From positions 4,902,268 through 4,966,267 of the forward strand of contig NC_067132.1 of the NCBI RefSeq assembly GCF_021347895.1: a DNA stretch of 64,000 nucleotides, given 5' to 3'. A program made the translations under genes and the position numbers. The notes under the pieces were generated by a model. It did not search any database, was not told the origin of the DNA, and was given only the letters and a program-made list of their open reading frames with translations. How positions within the stretch are numbered: the first letter of the stretch is position 1; the number at the start of each line of letters is the position of its first letter. Positions 23,058 through 37,800 of the stretch are shown piece by piece. This DNA comes from Acanthochromis polyacanthus (taxonomy: Eukaryota > Chordata > Actinopteri > Pomacentridae).

Positions 23058-26000
23058 CTGGAAACACAGAAAGCAAAAAGGAATTTTAGAATTTGCTGAA
23101 AAGACCCACTCTGAGGACACATTCAGCGATTCGTTTGATGCAAGTCTAGTGTCATTTTCTCTAAAACCAACTGTGAGATTGCTGTGACAACTTTGGGGAA
23201 AAGCATCCTTTTTCCACTGAGGGTTATGAATCTTTCAAACCAACATCAACACACAGTTTACGGACTGAGTGACTGCATTGCTACTGTTCTGCCTTTTAAA
23301 GTAAATGCCCCTCTTGCCACTGTTTCTGATTTATTTTTAGATTCTTTGAGTGCTTCTGTAGAGAAATTAAAGACGGCTTCCAGATGCTGCAATGAATTTA
23401 GGGAAAAAACTGGTCCAAACTGGGATTCTGTGTGACAAATGAACAGCTTCCTGAGACAAATTACTCCTTAAACCCTCAATCAGTCTTTGCAGTAAAAGTA
23501 ATATTACCCAAGAAAACTTATGGGAAATCATAAAATGTCAGAAGGCTGCAAATAGCTTCTTACAAAAGCACAAAAAAACGGCAAATAGCACCATAGCTTC
23601 TGGGCTCAAGAAATGCCTCTGTTTGAGTCCTGCTGGCATAACTCTAGCATGGTGGCAAGCACTAAGCCTACAGCCTACATCATGGACCGGGCATTGATTT
23701 TAGAGGCTATAATTTATTTATCCCACATCGGATGCCAAATGGATGTGTGCCCGGAAAAAAAAAACATGAGAGAGAGAGAAAAGGCTGCTGACTACAAAGC
23801 TGCAGTGGAGCAAGAGTGGGACAGCAGACAAGGCTTGAGAGAAGGAGGTGGAGGAAGTTTCTCCAGAGGACATGGAAGCTATTGGCTTCATGACTGAGAC
23901 AAAAAAGGAAGGGCAAGAGAGGGATAAGATGGCTACTTATGAGCGTTTGCTGCAGAGAGCGTTCCTTCAAGTGCTGTAATTACCTCGGAGGAAGCGTGGT
24001 GCTTTTCTCTGGAGGATGGTCGGCAGACAGGTGATTAATGAGCAGAATTAGGAGCCATAGCTTTTGCTGTCTGCATGTATGCACGACTCCTACATCGTGA
24101 CTTCACAGATGGACCTGGCATCCTCTATTGTATCAAGGAGACGTCTTTAACTGCAAGGCACGATTAATTGTCCTCCGTCGTGGTGTTGGGACTGTTTCAA
24201 GTCATCAATTTCAGCCTCCTCTTTTACAAACCACTATAACAGTGGTTATATGGGCTGGGTGTGCAGTCTATATATGTCACCTGAGGAGGATCAGGCTAGA
24301 CTTCCACTGCAAGACAGATATTCTGGTCTGCACAGAGTGGCTGCTGTGTTCAAGAAATCATTTTAAACATTTATGTAAAATCATACGAGGCTATTAAAAT
24401 GATTGTTCATCACAATACAGCTGATTTTTGTATTTCCAACATCTAATCGATTAGTGAAAGGAATGCTTTTATTTTTGTTTGAATTACAATCCTTTGCTGA
24501 GGACATGTTGTCATGTCTTCATGTCTCAGTTCACCTTTGCTATCATTCTTACTAGGGATGTCTGCCACAAAGATTGGGACTGAGGTTGACTACAAAATGT
24601 TTCCTTGGTATCAACACAAGCTTCAGTCTGTTTACTTCTCTTGTCACACAGCTGTCACAAAGGGATCAATCCCTGAACTCCATCTGGAATACAGGAAAGG
24701 TGTTGGATGCTGTTTAGCTTCACAGAAGTCTCTGTCATGGTGGGTTGTTACTGGCTAAACCCCACCCAATGCTCTGCCCAACGTGGAACTGCCCAAAGAG
24801 TGACTTCCTCCTCAGATGGCTGCAGTATTAAACAATAAGAAGCTCCACCTGCTGGCACATCCAGGTACTACACACATCTACAAATACATTTCAGTTAAAA
24901 CAATGAACAAATACATTCTCTGACATGCATTACGAGAACACATTTGGTGCTTTTTGAAGCCATGGGACGCTCTGCCCTCTCAACAGAATATTTCAGACCC
25001 ATCAGTGCCCAATTACACACCATGGTCCACGATCATCTGTGCAAAATGAAAACAGCTTGGATGCAGAAATGCAATATTTTCTTAATGCACTGCTGACATA
25101 TTCCGTTGTCAAACATGTACACTAGATGGATTTTATTGTACTTAAAGTATATATTATGTAGGAAAATGGTATCAGACTGGGACTCGGTATTGACAGATGC
25201 CAAATATGTAATGACTCAGAGTTCATCTGGGAGTTTTGTATAATTCTCTATGAATCCTCACAGATCTGTTTAACATTCTACATATCTCCTGCCACTCTCT
25301 AGCCACCCACAAGATATCCTTAAACTTCCTTTCCCATGGTGGTCACCTAACTCCCCACAGCCACCTATCATTTACCATCATATATTATTTTGTATTTTTA
25401 TTAAGTCAGTACGTATACCAGCCATCTTTCTCCACTCTGCTGTTGTCTTCTCATAGTCTTCTACCTGTTTTGTTCTGTCTTCTGCCTCCCTGCTTTAAAT
25501 AAAGTCACTGAACCTTCCCTGTCTGTCTGGTGCCTGCTTTGGGTCCTGCTGTGACACAGCATCAGCGTGATCATAAGATTTGGATTAGTAATCATCAGCT
25601 GTTGGTGAGTATGGAGTTTTAAGGCGAGGCTGCAGGTTAGGAGCATTTTGTTTCACTCTTAGCAGGATTTAACCAGGCAGCAGAATTAAAAAGACACTTG
25701 AAAATGTATAATATTTGTTGGAGCTTTGGTCTAATAAAGATGAAAATTGCTCATTTCAGCTGCTCCGGTTTCAAAAGTAACCACAGAAATCTCTGGGCTG
25801 ACCTGAAAAAAAACTCCTCATCATTTGTTATATTCTGCTCTGGCTTATCACAGCTCTGTTATAATAAATTCTTAACTACTGATAATTACAAATTAATGTA
25901 GTTCTGTCTGGAAGCATCGTCCTACTCTGTTTTTGTCACTTTGATTTTGTCATTGTCTTTATTATTCTAAACTCTTTTCATGCTAACTGGGGAAGAGCAC

Positions 26001-26974
26001 CAAAGCATTTCAGAGTGTTTCATAATTTAAATTAGCTGCACGTCCTAGCCTTTGTGTGTTCTTCATGACGTTATTTGCCTGTTCTGGTGCACATATTTTT
26101 AAAAAATCTAATATTTTCAGCTGTTACTGCATATAGATTGTGTCCATGTAGCTCCTCATGTTGAATGCAAAACTGCCTGAAACATGCTCAGTTTGCATTT
26201 ATTTGATCTAAACGTACAGGCTCCTATTTCTCTCAGGAAGCATTGCCACCCTTATTCTTGTATCTTGGCTGTTGTACTGCATGGCATTCTTATTTAGTGC
26301 CACAGTGCCCCTACAGATAGTTCAGCTCATTCCACATCCATTCAGCAGGATATTTGCTAACAAAGACTCCACAGCATGGTTATCCTGTCAGCCTGGTATC
26401 ACTGGAAATAACACATCAACCTAGTTTTTTTTCTTATTAGTCTTAAATGTAAAATTCTTGAAAAATGTAGACATGACAAACAAAACGTGTCTGTTGTGAC
26501 CTGCTATTTATATGCAATCCCATGATATCACATTAATAGCTTAAACCAGGTGCTGGCTTTGGTCACTGGTTCTTGATTAATTTAGGATTGATTTGACATC
26601 CCATTACTTCATTTTTACAGCACTACACAGTGTGAATGCACAAGACATTAGTGAGCTGTGGACCTCTTCTAGATCCTCTGGACCTCTCAGGACATCAGGA
26701 CAGAGCTTCTGGATGATTCCCCATTCAGAGTTCAAACCTTGTTGTGATTGAGCAACTTCTTTTCTGGCTGCTGGACTAAAGAGCATCTGATTAACAAACT
26801 TTGCTGAGTGTTTTTTTGTTTACCAGGCCGTAGACGGGATGTGTAAGCTGCTGCAGAAAATATGGAAAAAGTTGTAGTGTCCACATGTTTCAGTGAAACG
26901 TTTGATGTGATGGGATGAAAAGAGCTGATCTCCAGTTCATGTCCTCTCTCATTCTAGCTAAAGTTGACCTTTAA
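23058..26974. other. probable upstream intron of the vstm2a-like gene, no exon found
   Basis: Unique A/T-rich DNA. The segment 25480-25560 (GTGCCTGCTTTGGGTCCTGC) may be the end of an unidentified interspersed repeat. Confidence 0.5.
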
Positions 26975-27258
26975 ATCCATCCATTCATCATCTACACACC
27001 GCTTAATCCTCTTTAGGGTGGCAGGGGGCTGGAGTCTATCCCAGCTGACTGAGGGTGAAGGCAGGGGACACCTGGACAGGTAACTGTCTGTCACTATGTC
27101 TATGTTTTTGTACTGAGGGAGGAAGCTGGAGAAAACCCACACATGCACAGGGACAACATACAAACTCCATGCAGAAAGATCCCAAGAAGGCCGGGACACA
27201 AACTGGGGGTCTTCTAGCTGTAAGGTGACGGTGCTAACCACTGATCACTGTGCAGCCC
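26975..27258 (+). repeat. interspersed repeat family A, copy 3 with internal deletion
   Basis: Copy of the family at 9259-9610, running from ATCCATCCATTCATC to TGCTAACCACTGATC. The block that reads CTCACATTCACACCTAC in copy 1 has been lost, joining CTGTCTGTCACTATG directly to the GGAGGAAGCTGGAG segment. Confidence 0.85.
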
Positions 27259-28368
27259 TGACCCTTAAATGTCACAATAGTTTCTCTAAAGCTTCCTGAG
27301 TGACTTTAGTCGCCTAACTTTAACCACATTTCAGTTGTGATTTGCCAATGCTGCGGGAGTGATCAATGAAAACAAACTTTCCAGATCTGTAATTACCTGA
27401 GAACCCTGAAGACAGTAAATATGTTGAATCTTGGAGATATGGCTGCTTTATTGTTTCTGTATGCCTGAAGCTTCTATACGTAGTGCTAGCCAAAAATAAG
27501 CAACTGGATCTTTTCTAATGCTATTTCTGGTGGTTCAATACAAATCGAGTCTGTGCAGGTTTGTGTTGCCTCCAAAAAACAGCCTTATGCTCACACTCTG
27601 AAGTCCGATGCTGACGAGAGCTTTCGCTTTCTCCTGTCTATTTAAAACTTAAATTGCATTACAAACTCAGTCTGTTTGACAAAGTTGAAGTTTAAGCAGT
27701 GCAGCTCGTGACTCAACCTCAGGGCTTAATATATCTGTATGCGTTTGGCGGCTGTGACTATTCAGTACTTCAGACCTGTATAAACTGTATACATGACTCA
27801 ACTTGACCTGACTTGACTTGGTTGCAGCTGATATCAGCTCTCGTACAGAACTGCTGCCCTCCACACTTCCTATACAAGCTGAACTGCAGTCCATACGCCA
27901 AGATGTACAGAGGAGCCAGATTCATTCATGTACCAGACTCAGCTCTAAAACCCTAAGTGTTCCCCAGTTATTAGCTTCTTATTTTGAAGGGATACATATT
28001 GTTTCATTTCCACATGCTAGTTTACGTTGTTAGGAAAGATGTGTGAAAGACTCAGTGTCTTTAGAGGTGCAGGCTGGATGTGTAACGACATTAAACAAAC
28101 AACAATAGGTCTCTTGTCATTGACTGTATGTGAAATTATCCCAGTTAAAATCAGTTCTTGCATGAATGTGGATGCTCAAATGTTATCACAGCAGTGCAGA
28201 ACGACAGCGTTCTATTCACCGCCTCTTCTCCTTAGTGCACCAATGACAGCTAGGTTTTGTCTTTATGTCTGCAAAGAATGAGGTCAAGTATTTATAGTGA
28301 TCATATGCAACAGTCCTGGTTGTGCTGATGCTGCTGACCATTATGTCGCCATTTTGTTTGCAAAGTTC
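27259..28368. other. no gene seen
   Basis: Unique-looking sequence. The frames at 27667-28033 lie on opposite strands and have no domain content. Confidence 0.5.
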
Positions 28369-28935
28369 ATTACTCCACCAAGGAATGCAGCGTACGTCTG
28401 ACCATCTGTCTGTCAGCAACATTACTCACGGCTTTGGATGAAATTTTCAGGGAAGGTCAGAAATTACACAAAGATCAAGTGATTAGACTCTGACAGTGAT
28501 GCAGCTTATATAGTTTGAATCCACGGATTAGTTAAGGATTGTGATCCTACTACAAATCCACCTCTGAGGACTTATCAGGACTTATCCATCAGAAATGATC
28601 CAAGGAACAACTGATTAAATTGTGGGGGTGTTTCTGAGTCCCATTAATTCCCATGGCCCGCTACATATTTAGGTCACGTGATCCGGTATCCGTACATAAC
28701 TTACACATGCAGAACACACGCCTGTACTCAGAACAATGTCATTGTGTTTGTGGGTACATCTATATTAAATGGACACATTCTATGTTGCTGTGATTTCTGA
28801 TCATCAATAACTAATAAATAAATGCTGCATTTCTAAAAAACTTTTTAAAAAAGCTACATTTCCAACAATGCCACATGGAGGGAATGAGCAGCCTTAGAGG
28901 AGTACTGCTCTCTGAGTGCCTTTCTAGTTTTAATA
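28369..28935 (+). repeat. interspersed repeat family B, copy 2 (longest)
   Basis: It begins at TTACTCCACCAAGGAATGC and contains the same TTTGGATGAAATTTTCAGGG core. It ends at CTCTGAGTGCCTTTCTAG, paralleling the 6829 copy. It is about 230 bp longer, so the other copy is internally deleted. Confidence 0.75.
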
Positions 28936-30413
28936 TTGTATTTCTCTACTTTTCGGAGCTGAGTTGCAAAAAAGATAATAGATATTGTATAATTTAAAAT
29001 GCAATAGATTTAAATTCCATTCAAATATTTCCAAAGAACCAACACAAATTTGTGAGAACTGATCTGTTGCTGGAGGTTGCATTGCACACACTGTGCAGCA
29101 TCACAATCCATAGACTAATCACATGCAGCTCTACTGTGTGGGAGGATAAGAGCAACAACAATGTAAATCTTTTCATATCGTTTTATTTTTTCAGGACCAT
29201 ATCTCTCTGCTGTGCTTCGAGGTCAGCTGGCGGTGCGCTCTGTTCACGTGTTCAGCACAAATCCACGTGTGGGTTCACCTTTACCTTTCAAACATTTTAA
29301 AATGTTTGATCTGAACAGACTCTTTGAATTCACAGGAATTAAAACTAAAGGAAATTAGTTTTATTTATGAATGTGAACCCATTAGTCACCCAGCGTTGTG
29401 CAAGTGCAATTAAGGTAAATGTGACATCATGAATGAGCAATATCAATTCTGAATCCTGGCATTTATCACCTTCTGTATAAAGACATTCGTCTGAGGCTAA
29501 GATGTTGCTGAAAGAAACCTTTCACAGAGAATAATCACTTTTGTCGCATTTAACTATTTCAGGTTGTCAAGGTCTTTCTCTTATCTAAATGTCGACCTGA
29601 CAAACATGCACTAAGTAAGTTCTGAGGCTCTGACAGCAATGTAAAAGTTTTCTCTGACACTGTTGGAGTAAACCTCCATTATTTTCCCATTTATATTTCA
29701 TTTCTATCGCATGAGTGCCTTCTGAGCCAAAGCCGTGGCCGCATGCGAGTATCTCAATTTCAATCGCTTGTCTCTTTATTGCAAAACCCTTCCACCATGA
29801 CACGCTGCCATTCTTCATGCAAATCTCAAATTGACTTCTTGTAAAATGTGCTCTGCAATTATTGTGCATCAAAAAGCTTCATTGAGTTGCTGAAACTAAA
29901 TTAATGTCACATGAAGAAAAATGGTCATCGTTTAAACTGAAATATATACCAGACCACACGGCGTTGCTGCAGTTGTATCGCAGCTCGTTCTGTGACGGGG
30001 TGAGATATGTGAGCGGCCTGACCCTGCATGATAGACACGCACCGCCGCTGACAGCACATGAAAGCCACCAAATATTCAAATGAGGTTATCCGGCAATCAT
30101 AGGCTTTATAAACACAAACACTCGGAGGAGGTTAAACTCAGGTCAGGGGCTTCATATGACAGATTAAACCCTGTAATCTTAAACTGTGATGGGGAAGGAA
30201 ATGTGCCATTATATGCAGCAGAGAAAATCTCCTCATCACCACTTTGCATAATATAATGCCAGCTTTGAAGTAGTATTGAAATGCACATGAAAGGACCTCT
30301 AAACTGTCCTTTACATTTGATGTGAAACTACAATATTTACATTAAAAACCCAGACGATACTGAATGAATCAAATCAGTCTCATGACAGTGGATTTAAGAA
30401 AGGAAATGTGGAT

Positions 30414-30418
<5 letters not shown>
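28936..30418. other. no gene seen; octamer-containing stretch
   Basis: Unique DNA. 29690-29880 is less repetitive and contains an ATGCAAAT octamer (29817-29824). It might be conserved noncoding DNA, which cannot be judged from one sequence. Confidence 0.4.

Positions 30419-30464
<46 letters not shown>
30419..30464. repeat. (TA)n microsatellite
   Basis: An uninterrupted TA run of about 23 units. Tc1-like copy 1 has inserted in it, since more TA repeats continue at 32100-32110 on the other side. Confidence 0.98.
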
Positions 30465-32099
<1,635 letters not shown>

Positions 32100-32101
32100 T
32101 A

Positions 32102-33224
32102 TATATATATTTTAAAACAAATCTTAATAAATCAAAATTAACCATGCTGGTAACTGCTGTTGTTTGTGTCACTGTTTCAAATTCTTTCATTTTATCCTTT
32201 TTAATTTTTCACGTCCTATAAGAGGATGATTTTATTATCTTTGGCAGTGTTTCATCACATTGAGAAAAAGGGTCAACCAGGGAATACCGCTCCCACTTGG
32301 GCAGCACAAGTGATGTTTCATTGAAGTCATCAGGCTAATTAGTGCTGAGAGAAGTCGTCCTTCTTACAACCTCGTAGTGATGGAGGGACTTCAGGATGCC
32401 ACTCCTCTGGGCTGAGAAGAGTCTGCTCTCATTTAAAACCACAAGTAATTACATGTTTGTACTTTTAAAAGCTAGCTCTTTGCTATCATGCTAAGCTAAC
32501 CCACCCATGTCAGCGCCCTGGTACTGTGGATAGCAGCTCTCCTTCACACCACTGTGGCTTGGTGTTAGTACCATGTGTAAAATGACAATCTTATCCATCA
32601 TGTCCTGTTCCTTATGGGTAAATACTGTAAAAATCTGAAACCTGTGACTTTCTCCAATGTTTTTGTGACTTTATGCCCAACAGCAATCAAGTCAAAAGAG
32701 GGTTATTCCATCTCAGATCATCAGGGGCCTTCTCATCCACCATCTCTGATTTGCTTGAATCTCTGCTATATTGGACAAGTAAATGAAAATAGGATCTGAT
32801 TATGGGTGAGTTCAAATTAAGTTTCAAAGTGGTTCTACAAAAACATAATTATGTTGGTGTATTTTTCATCTTCAGCAGCCTCTTTGTCGGCTGGAGAAAC
32901 AGAGTGATCTGTTGCCTTACTAATTATATTTATTACATTTAAAAAAGAAATAAAAAGTGCCTGCCTTTGCATCTCCTTGCCAAGCAAATCCTGTATTTTC
33001 TACAGAAAAAGGAGTGAATGTTCTACATGAAACGGTTTCATTTCAGCTATAGTTTAAGTCAACACTCTGCACAAACAAACCTTTTCTTTTTTAACACTTG
33101 CTTTTTCTGTAGTGATGGTCTTCTATTGTGGATCTTGATGAGTGGCTTTGCAATCATTTGAATAATTTGAATTTAAGCTGATATTTGACGCTTTGTGCAG
33201 CTGCTTTGGACTGGCCTTCACTTA
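32102..33224. other. no gene seen between two Tc1-like elements
   Basis: Unique-looking DNA without recognisable frames or repeats. Confidence 0.55.
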
Positions 33225-33226
33225 TA

Positions 33227-34836
33227 CAGGTAAAAGCCAGAAAATTAGAATATTTTCATAAACTTGATTTATTTCCGTAATTGCGAACAAAAGGTATAAC
33301 TTTTACATTATATGTAATCATTGCACGCAGACTGATGCACTTCAAATGTTTATTTATTTAATTTTGATGATCATAGGTGGCAACAAATGAAAATCCGACA
33401 TTCCGTGGGTCAGAAAATTAGAATATTACCTGAGGCCAATACAAAAACAGGATTTGTAGAAATGTTGGCCAACTGAAAAGTATGAACGTGAAAAATATGA
33501 GCATGTACAGTACTCAATACTTGGTTGGAGCTCCTTTTGCCTCAATGACTGCATTAATGCGGCGTGGCATGGAGTCGATCAGTTTCTGGCACTGCTCAGG
33601 TGTTATGAGAGCCCAGGTTGCTTTGATAGTGGCCTTCAGCTCTTCTGCATTTTTGGGTCTGGCATTCTGCATCTTCCTCTTAACAATACCCCACAGATTT
33701 TCGATGGGGCTAAGGTCGGGCGAGTTGGCTGGCCAATTGAGTACAGAAATATCATGGTCCTTAAACCAGGCACTGGTAGATTTGGCACTGTGTGCAGGCG
33801 CCAAGTCCTGTTGGAACATAAAATCCCCACCTCCATAAAGCAGGTCAGCAGCAGGAAGCATGAAGTGCTCTAAAACTTGCTGGTAGACGGCTGCGTTGAC
33901 CTTGGATCTCAGGAAACAGAGTGGACCGACACCAGCAGATGACATGGCACCCCAAACCATCACTGATGGTGGAAACTTCACACTAGACTTCAGGCAACGT
34001 GGATCCTGTGCCTCTCCTGTCCTCCTCCAGACTCTGGGACCTCGATTTCCAAAGGCAATGCAAAATTTGCTTTCATCAGAAAACATAACTTTGGACCACT
34101 CAGCTGCAGTCCAGCTCTTTTTTTCCTTAGCCCAGGTGAGACGCTTTGCGCGCTGTTTCTTGTTCAAAAGAGGCTTGACACGAGGTATGCGGCAGTTGAA
34201 ACCCATGTCTTTCATGCGTCTCTTGGTGGTGGATTTTGAAGCACTGACTCCTGCAGCAGTCCAGTCCTTGTGAATCTCCCCCACATTTTTGAATGGGTTT
34301 TTTTTCACAATCTTCACCAGGGCGCGGTGATCCCTGTCGCTTGTACACTTTTTCCTACCACAGTTTTTCCTACCCTTTGCCTCTCCATTAATGTGTTTGG
34401 ACACAGAGCTTTGAGAACAGCCAACCTTTTCAGCAATAACCTTTTGAGTCTTGCCCTCCTTGTGCAATGTGTCAATGGTTGCCTTTTGGACAGCTGTCAA
34501 ATCTGAAGTCTTCCCCATGTTTGTGTAAGCTTCAGAACTGGACTGAGAGACCATTTAAAGCCCTTTGCAGGTGTTTTGAGTTAATCAGCTGGTTAGTGGG
34601 TGGCACCAGGTGTCTTCAAACTTGACCCATTTCACAATATTCTAATTTTCTGACCCACGGAATGTCGGATTTTCATTTGTTGCCACCTATGATCATCAAA
34701 ATTAAATAAATAAACATTTGAAGTGCATCAGTCTGCGTGCAATGATTACATATAATGTAAAAGTTATACCTTTTGTTTGCAATTACGGAAATAAATCAAG
34801 TTTATGAAAATATTCTAATTTTCTGGCTTTTACCTG
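33227..34836 (-). mobile_element. Tc1-like transposon, family 2 (1,610 bp, apparently intact)
   Basis: TA-flanked (33225-33226 and 34837-34838), with terminal inverted repeats of 201 bp at 33227-33427 and 34636-34836. By eye the arms differ at about one base (GCGAACAAAAGG versus GCAAACAAAAGG). The motif CAGAAAATTAGAATATT occurs at both the outer and inner end of each arm, an IR/DR arrangement as in Sleeping Beauty-type elements. Near-identical arms suggest recent insertion. Confidence 0.95.
33514..34554 (-). CDS. Tc1-like transposase, complete 346-aa frame
   Basis: Role: nuclear DDE transposase acting on the 201-bp repeats that flank it. Seen: the frame opens at 34554, but methionine 13 (34518, MGKTSDLTAVQKATIDTL) is the likelier start by comparison with the family. 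The first helix-turn-helix spans about residues 25-60 (KVIAEKVGCSQSSVSKHI). A second DNA-binding region is at about 75-118, then the RNase H-like catalytic core. The triad is D160 (VMFSDESKF), D250 (FQQDLAPAHS) and E285 (SPDLSPIENLW), with 34 residues between the last two (DD34E). The length of about 340 aa is normal for Tc1 transposases, and there are no internal stops. It ends AKGAPTKY. Activity is an inference from intactness only. Confidence 0.95.
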   Translation of the reverse strand: MVSQSSSEAYTNMGKTSDLTAVQKATIDTLHKEGKTQKVIAEKVGCSQSSVSKHINGEAKGRKNCGRKKCTSDRDHRALVKIVKKNPFKNVGEIHKDWTAAGVSASKSTTKRRMKDMGFNCRIPRVKPLLNKKQRAKRLTWAKEKKSWTAAEWSKVMFSDESKFCIAFGNRGPRVWRRTGEAQDPRCLKSSVKFPPSVMVWGAMSSAGVGPLCFLRSKVNAAVYQQVLEHFMLPAADLLYGGGDFMFQQDLAPAHSAKSTSAWFKDHDISVLNWPANSPDLSPIENLWGIVKRKMQNARPKNAEELKATIKATWALITPEQCQKLIDSMPRRINAVIEAKGAPTKY

Positions 34837-34838
34837 TA

Positions 34839-37800
34839 TACCCTTGTGAACAGCTATGATAGAGGCAGAAAAATGTGATCCTACATCACACTATCACTTA
34901 AACTACATCCATACTTCACCAGCTGCCGGCTACTTCAAGCTCCTGGCTGTGTTTCCTGCACATCTGGAGCCATTTTGTGAGTCACTGATATGTATCTTTT
35001 GTCATATAACTGGCCAAATGTGCACAATGTGACATAATGTCAGGATATTGCCATTACTGCACCACTGGGGAATGATAGCAGATAATGTCTCAGAGATCTG
35101 AAGCTCCATGTCTTGGTGTCAGTCTCTCAGAATCAAAGAGCAAGGCTTTCTTTGTAGAGCCGCCATTTGCACTGATGCTCAATAATGATATGAGGAGAAA
35201 TGGAAGAGGGCTGAGATAACGGTTTCTGCACCCACAGCAGCAGGAAATAGACCAACTTCCTTTGCAGCAATATTTAGATATATTGTCCGTAAGATAAATA
35301 TAACTCACAGCTGAATGTTCCCACTTTGGATCTAATTATATGCCCTTGCACCCGCTGTGATTGAAAGCTGTGAGTTTGCAGCCTTTCTCTGAGGAACATT
35401 GATGAATGTAGGGCATCTTGAGCTAAAGTCGAAGTCGATAAGGCAACCTGTGACGCATCAGACATCCCACCTGACGATGTTTAACAATGTAGGAGCATCT
35501 GTTGAGAGTGTACATCTACAAGCACAGCACAGAGGTTTGTGTAGTCAGAATAGAAGTGGTAGTTTGATTGATTTGATGAATATCATAAAAAGACAGCTGT
35601 CAGAAGAGAAGATGAACGGAATAAATGTCTTTCTATCACGACTCTAAAGAGATGCCAACAGAGAGAAGATAAGTATTCTGACTTGCTAAGTCAACCTGAG
35701 ACAGCAGCAGAGATAAATAAAACACAAGAATCGACCTGGATCCTTTCATCATCTTTTAAAATATACAATCTTCAAGTTGAACTACAAGGAATGTCATCAT
35801 CTTGAAAGAAGCTGCCTGTCTGGAAACCCAATTGATCAGCAGCAACATAAAAGAGCCTGCTGTGCAAGACATCAACCTCTGACCACTGACCAGTTCACTA
35901 GTCTCACAGAAAAACAGCTGATTAAAATAAACTCAGAAATCTTGGAATTTCTTGGGTCAAAAATGGCTTTTAATAACTCACTACAGAGATTTAAACCAAC
36001 ATTAAAGTTGCTACTGAATAGTAAAGTAATCCCTGAATCATCTGCTAAAATGTGGTTAAAGTGCTTTTTCTTGGCTCGTCTCCTTCAAAATAAAAGTCGT
36101 TTTTCTTTTTTTTCCAACTTTTTCTTGAAAAGGTCAATATGTGAAAGCCAGCAAATAAGATATTTTACATATAAATAGCATCAAAGTACACAACCACCAG
36201 TATTATGACTGTAACTGGGTAAACTCCATCTGCTGAAGGAGATCGTGTGATACAACAGAAAGCTTCACGGCAGTTATACATGGATGTTACTGTGGTTTTG
36301 TCAAGATCAAGGATGAGTTTTTGATCTCAGTCACCTTTACACTCATATTTGACTTTGATAAATTACCAGTATTAGCACGATTTCTGTCACTTATTGAACT
36401 GGGGCCTTATTTTCAATAAACCATCTGTTTATATTATACAAAGGAAGGACACTGTGTTTACTGCCTCCAGTTTAAAATAAGACGGTATTATATTTTTCTC
36501 TTGACATTTCCTTGACTGTCATCCCATTCAGAGCTCATTTTGTGTGACCAGGCTCTGTCATTTAAAATCATCACATTAATGAATGGCATTAAACTAATTC
36601 CTTGTCATTAGCAGCCTCAGCTACATCCATAATTGCAGATGTGTCATCAGCCACCCTTGGTATAAAAAAAACACTGTTCTGCCGTCCACCTGTAACTGGT
36701 CGTGCTGCACATCTTACTGTGAAATAAGCAAAGCTGTTCATGGCTGCATCTTCCTCCACCAAGAAGAAGATGTTAATTTGGATGCACAGTGTGTCTACCA
36801 GGCTTAAATTGTTTTTTTCTTTTATCTGAGTGTAAGAGATGACACAACTAGGTTGAGCTGTAAGTCAGTGGTAGGTAATCCAATAGTTGAGATGCCATTA
36901 AATGGTTTATGCCATAAGCTTTATGGAAAGGAACTGCATCTTCCATTCCAGTACACCAACATAATTCTCACCATATTTGCCCTTAAATCTGTTGAGATTT
37001 AGGTTTGTTACTCTTGCTCAGCCACTGAGAAGCTTAAGTCTCCTAACCCTCTGATAAATAAAATAACTAGAAAATGTTTCATGTAAAATCTGGTAAAATG
37101 TGGCCTTTTTTCTCAACTCCAAACAATGGCAGCCCCACCTTAACTCCTGCAATCCAGCCAGAAAACTCAACTCTCACTGGTTCGGAGTTTAAAAGAGATT
37201 ATACATCTTGTAATATATATATCAACAAACCTCCAGGGCAATGCAGCAGAGGAGCAGACGCTGCACGTAAAAGCCCGTTCACACTGACAGCGTATTGATA
37301 CTCAATGACACATCTCCAATTATGATGGATGTGTTTGGCATCTCTGAGATCCATTGGAGCCAGGACAACTTAATCATATCCGATAATGAGATGTGAATGT
37401 TGCGTGCATTCCAAATCCCATCTTATCCTCTTGGCTGAGGCCCTTGGAGCGATGTGGCCCCTCCTTAAGAACCAAGCAAGACCATAGTGGGTGTAAAATA
37501 CATAAAGCACAGTAGAGCACCCTGTAAAGTGCTCCCTAATTACAATGCTCACTGACTCTTGCTTGAAGATGTTTTGGGTCTAAGCTTAGTTGTTAACTCT
37601 AATTACATCCCACAGCTGACAGGGGTCCCATTCACATGCAAACACTAATCCCCTTCACAGCCCATTGGTTTATGACAAGAGCTATGTTAATTACATGTAA
37701 AGCCTGCAATTGTGCATGTAGAAAACATGAAAGTGCTTGAATTGTGTACAATTACTCCATTACTTTATCCAGTGAAGGAGAAATGACCATTTGACAAGCC

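Noticed and set aside
35777..36178. 133-codon plus-strand ORF
   Set aside because: Low-complexity, Lys/Phe-rich end, no recognisable domain and no flanking splice signals.
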